Positions 4,090 to 6,813 of a stretch of DNA of 6,813 bases are shown here, piece after piece. The stretch lies in assembly GCA_030616535.1 (NCBI GenBank), contig JAUWXE010000056.1:1-6813 (forward strand). Direction: 5' to 3'. Each line of letters begins with the position of its first letter. Position 1 is the stretch's first letter. The position numbers and the translations under genes are program-made. Below the pieces are notes generated by a model. It was given only the letters and a program-made list of their open reading frames with translations, did not search any database and was not told where the DNA came from. Source of the stretch: Candidatus Aerophobota bacterium. Lineage in GTDB: Bacteria > Aerophobota > Aerophobia > Aerophobales > AE-B3A.

Positions 4090-6663
4090 TTATTCCATCT
4101 CGCCCCAGTCTTTTCCTACCTTGGTTTCCACAACCAGGGGGACAGAAAGCTTAAGAGCTTCTTCCATTTCCTCTTTTACTATTTTGCGAGTCCTCTCTAT
4201 TTCGGCCTCCGGCACTTCAAAAAGGAGCTCATCATGGATTTGAAGAACAATATAGGCTCCTAATCCTTCTTTTTTTAATCTTCTATCCAGATTGATCATG
4301 GCTAGTTTGATGAGATCAGCGGCTCCTCCCTGAACAGGAGTGTTAATAGCTGTGCGCTCAGCAAATTCCCGGGTTCTCTTATTTCGTGAGTTAATCCCGG
4401 GAAGACGTCTCTTTCTTCCCAGAAGGGTGGTTACATGCCCCCTCTCTCGGGCCTCCCTTAAGGTTGTCTCTATATGGTCCTTTACCTTAGGGTAGCGATC
4501 AAAGTATTTTTCAATATAATCTTCGGCCTCTTTTTGAGAGATTCCTAGATCCCGGGAGAGCCCATAAGCACTTATTCCATAGACAATTCCAAAGTTGACC
4601 ACTTTTGCCTGCCGTCTCATCTGGGGAGTAACCTCTAGAGGAAGAACACCAAAAATCTCAGCCGCTGTTTCTCCATGAATGTCCTCATCTTGGGCAAAAG
4701 CTCTTTTTAGATTAACGTCTCCAGAGAGGTGGGCTAGAAGTCTTAGTTCAACCTGTGAGTAGTCAGCAGAAAGAAATAGGTATTCATTTTCCGCTATAAA
4801 AGCGCGTCTTAATCTTTGTCCTAACTTGTTCCTGATGGGGATGTTTTGCAAATTTGGCTCTGAAGAGGAAAGTCTTCCTGTGGCAGTAACAGTTTGATTA
4901 AAAGAGGTATGTATTCTTCCCGTGGCAGGATTGATTAATTCAGGGAAAGGCCTTATGTAAGTTGACTCTAGCTTGAAAAGCCGTCGGTACTCTAATATTT
5001 TAGTCACGAAAGGATTAAGTAAAGATAGGGTTTGTAGCACTTCCTCGTCGGTAGAGTATCCGGTCTTGGTCCTTTTAAGAGGAGGCAGATTCATTTTTTC
5101 GAAAAGAATCTGGCCCAATTGCTGGGAGGAATTAAGATGAAATTTTTCTCCCACCTCTTGATAGATTTCTTCTTGTATCGCTTCCCTTTCCTTCTTTATG
5201 TCTTTTAAGAAGTCTTCGAGGGCAGCTTTATCAACTTTGATGCCCCTCTCTTCCATCTTAGCCAGAATTTCTATGAGCGGCATCTCTATCTTCAGGAATA
5301 ATTCCCAGAGGTTCTCTTTTTTTAACCTTTCTTCTAGCAATTCCGAAAGCTGTGAGATGATCTTGGCTCTTTTAGCAGGATGAGCTTCTTTATCCAGATC
5401 TGTTCCCAGATAGTGAAGAGCTAAATCTTCCAGAGGATAATGGGATGCCAAAGGATTTAAAAGATAGGCAGCTAGTTCAGTATCAAAGCCCAGTCCAGTC
5501 AGATCCATCTTTAGCATTTTTAGCTGATGAACTGTGGTTTTCAGATCATGCCCTGTCTTCATAATTTCGGGATCTCTAAATATAGGATTTAATTTACTTA
5601 TGATCAGATGGTTCTTTATCCCGGCTTGCTTGAGAGGGAGCCAGTAAGGAGGCTTGCCTTTGATGAAAAAAGCTATACCTTCTATGTGTCCATTTTTTTG
5701 AGGCTCAAGGATAAAGAAAGTTTTCTTCAGATTAGAGGCGAGACTGATCAAATCGGGTAAGCTGGAGATTTCATAAAAGTCGACTTTAGGGAAAATGGAA
5801 GGCCCAAGTTCTTTAATCAGTTGCTTAAATTCAAGTTTGCTGAACAAAGGGAGGAGAAGAGTTCTTTGGGGGGGATTAACCTTAAGCTCATCCAGACTAA
5901 CTTCAAGGGAGACTGAAGTAATAGTAGTCGCCAGTTCCTTGCTCAATCTTGCCTGTTCAGCATATTTTGTCAAAAGTTCCCTTTTTTTGCCAGGAACCTG
6001 ATCAAGGTTATGGAGAAGATTATCCAGGGTCTTGAATTTTTGGATTAACTCCTTAGCCATAACCGGTCCAATGCCGGGAACGCCAGGGATATTATCTGAG
6101 GTATCCCCCACTAAGGCTAAAAAATCAGGAATCTGTGACGGAGAGACTCCGTATTGCTTTTTTACCTCTTTCTCATCAAAGCGACGGATATCGGTAATTC
6201 CCTTTCTCGGCCTGAGAACACAGATAGAGGAGGATATTGTCTGCAGAGCATCTTTGTCTGCGGTGAGAATTTCAATCCTCAGGCCCATTTTTTCTCCTTT
6301 TTTGGCCAGAGTTGCCAATAGATCATCCGCCTCATATTCCTCATTCTCGAAACTGGGGATTCCAAAACCCTTCAGAACTTCTTTAGTTAGAGAAATCTGG
6401 CTAGCTAGATCCTCGGGCATTCTGGGTCGGGTAGCTTTGTACTCCTCCCATTTTCGATGACGAAAGGTTTTTCTGCCTTTATCAAAAGTACAGGCGATGT
6501 AGGCTGGTTTTTCCTCTCGAAGGAGCTTCATCAGCATCCGGGTGAACCCATAAACAGCACCAGTGGGAACTCCTTCTGAGTTAGTCAAAGGAGGAAGGGC
6601 ATAGAAGGCTCGATAAAGAAGAGCATTACCATCAATGAGAATAAATTTTTTCTGAGGTTCCAA
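4090..6663 (-). CDS. polA: DNA polymerase I, proofreading domain degenerate
   Basis: This 857-residue family A polymerase fills Okazaki gaps, removes RNA primers and does repair synthesis. The 5'-3' nuclease domain (about 1-290) is intact, with Asp11, Asp61, Glu111/Asp113/Asp114, Asp136/Asp138 and GDTSDNIPGVPGIG (186-199). The middle domain (about 295-450) keeps the 3'-5' exonuclease fold but not its catalytic acids. The FDTE motif is FILE (317-320), the motif II aspartate is Thr377 (GHDLKTT), and the YxxxD motif is replaced around 428-432. Proofreading is therefore probably absent, as in Thermus and Bacillus Pol I. The polymerase domain is complete: TGRLSSSEPNLQNIP (595-609), motif A DYSQVELR with Asp634, motif B Arg683/Lys687/Phe691/Tyr695, and motif C HDE 810-812. 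Translation starts at TTG 6663; AAGAAGAGG lies 7 nt upstream, and no ATG comes before the essential LIDGNALLYRAF segment. The gene is convergent with the vapC relic and has its own promoter. Confidence 0.97.
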   Translation of the reverse strand: MEPQKKFILIDGNALLYRAFYALPPLTNSEGVPTGAVYGFTRMLMKLLREEKPAYIACTFDKGRKTFRHRKWEEYKATRPRMPEDLASQISLTKEVLKGFGIPSFENEEYEADDLLATLAKKGEKMGLRIEILTADKDALQTISSSICVLRPRKGITDIRRFDEKEVKKQYGVSPSQIPDFLALVGDTSDNIPGVPGIGPVMAKELIQKFKTLDNLLHNLDQVPGKKRELLTKYAEQARLSKELATTITSVSLEVSLDELKVNPPQRTLLLPLFSKLEFKQLIKELGPSIFPKVDFYEISSLPDLISLASNLKKTFFILEPQKNGHIEGIAFFIKGKPPYWLPLKQAGIKNHLIISKLNPIFRDPEIMKTGHDLKTTVHQLKMLKMDLTGLGFDTELAAYLLNPLASHYPLEDLALHYLGTDLDKEAHPAKRAKIISQLSELLEERLKKENLWELFLKIEMPLIEILAKMEERGIKVDKAALEDFLKDIKKEREAIQEEIYQEVGEKFHLNSSQQLGQILFEKMNLPPLKRTKTGYSTDEEVLQTLSLLNPFVTKILEYRRLFKLESTYIRPFPELINPATGRIHTSFNQTVTATGRLSSSEPNLQNIPIRNKLGQRLRRAFIAENEYLFLSADYSQVELRLLAHLSGDVNLKRAFAQDEDIHGETAAEIFGVLPLEVTPQMRRQAKVVNFGIVYGISAYGLSRDLGISQKEAEDYIEKYFDRYPKVKDHIETTLREARERGHVTTLLGRKRRLPGINSRNKRTREFAERTAINTPVQGGAADLIKLAMINLDRRLKKEGLGAYIVLQIHDELLFEVPEAEIERTRKIVKEEMEEALKLSVPLVVETKVGKDWGEME

Positions 6664-6731
6664 TTATCTGCCTCTTCTTAGACTAGACTTTGGGTTTAAA
6701 TTCTCTATCTTTACCTGAAATTCTTTATTTT

Positions 6732-6760
6732 ATTATAGCAGATCTTTTCCTTTTGAGCAA
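6732..6760 (-). promoter_or_regulatory. Probable polA promoter, TTGCTC-N17-TATAAT
   Basis: On the - strand a perfect TATAAT (6737-6732) lies 17 bp after TTGCTC (6760-6755). The -10 is ideal and the spacing optimal, but the -35 matches only in TTG. Transcription would begin near 6725 and give a leader of about 60 nt before the TTG start of polA. Confidence 0.55.
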
Positions 6761-6777
6761 AAATGACAAAATCTCAC

Positions 6778-6805
6778 TTGCCATTTAGCTTGTATGTTGT
6801 ATAAT
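6778..6805 (+). promoter_or_regulatory. Divergent sigma-70 promoter, TTGCCA-N16-TATAAT
   Basis: On the + strand TTGCCA (6778-6783, five of six matches) is followed after 16 bp by a perfect TATAAT (6800-6805). It points out of the window, away from polA, toward a gene or RNA beyond 6813. Its -35 box lies about 20 bp from that of the polA promoter, so the two could interfere or share regulators. Confidence 0.55.
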
Positions 6806-6813
6806 GAGGACGC

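Noticed and set aside
6032..6460. 142-codon open frame on the + strand within polA
   Set aside because: It is antisense to the 5' nuclease domain of polA, whose motifs are unambiguous. The translation has no family resemblance.

Overview
The window is moderately AT-rich bacterial DNA with Shine-Dalgarno-led genes and frequent use of AGA, AGG, ATA and TTA codons. A family A DNA polymerase I places it in Bacteria. Nothing in the sequence fixes the phylum. An uncultured, possibly anaerobic or thermophilic lineage is a guess only.

Layout: (1) Positions 1-396 hold no convincing gene. They contain the possible tail of an upstream gene, two candidate promoters and a 13-codon leader ORF. (2) 397-1215 (+) is a TIM-barrel sugar phosphate isomerase/epimerase-like protein with all four metal ligands. 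(3) A 123-bp gap carries a perfect 10+10 bp palindrome directly before a strong ribosome binding site. (4) 1339-2352 (+) is a zinc-dependent medium-chain dehydrogenase that keeps the catalytic zinc ligands but lacks the four-cysteine structural zinc lobe. (5) A 270-bp gap contains a 12-codon ORF with a near-perfect Shine-Dalgarno, encoding a CxxC-bearing peptide. (6) 2623-3756 (+) is a 12-helix MFS transporter resembling the fosmidomycin-resistance (Fsr) group. (7) 3757-4089 contains a 32-codon unknown ORF followed by a truncated VapC-type PIN toxin. (8) 4090-6663 (-) is a complete polA starting at TTG, whose proofreading domain has lost its catalytic acids. (9) The right edge carries the polA promoter and a stronger-looking divergent promoter leading out of the window.

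The isomerase/epimerase, the dehydrogenase and perhaps the transporter could form a small sugar or polyol uptake and oxidation module. Isomerase plus MDR dehydrogenase is a common pairing in carbohydrate catabolism, but the substrate cannot be read from sequence. The palindrome before the dehydrogenase is the best candidate control site. The vapC fragment is probably what is left of a toxin-antitoxin module in the convergent gap before polA, which is unrelated housekeeping DNA.

I found no CRISPR array, transposase, tRNA, rRNA or clear intrinsic terminator. No gene set amounts to a demonstrably new system. The points most worth following are the lobe-less dehydrogenase with its palindrome, and the two small-ORF regions.
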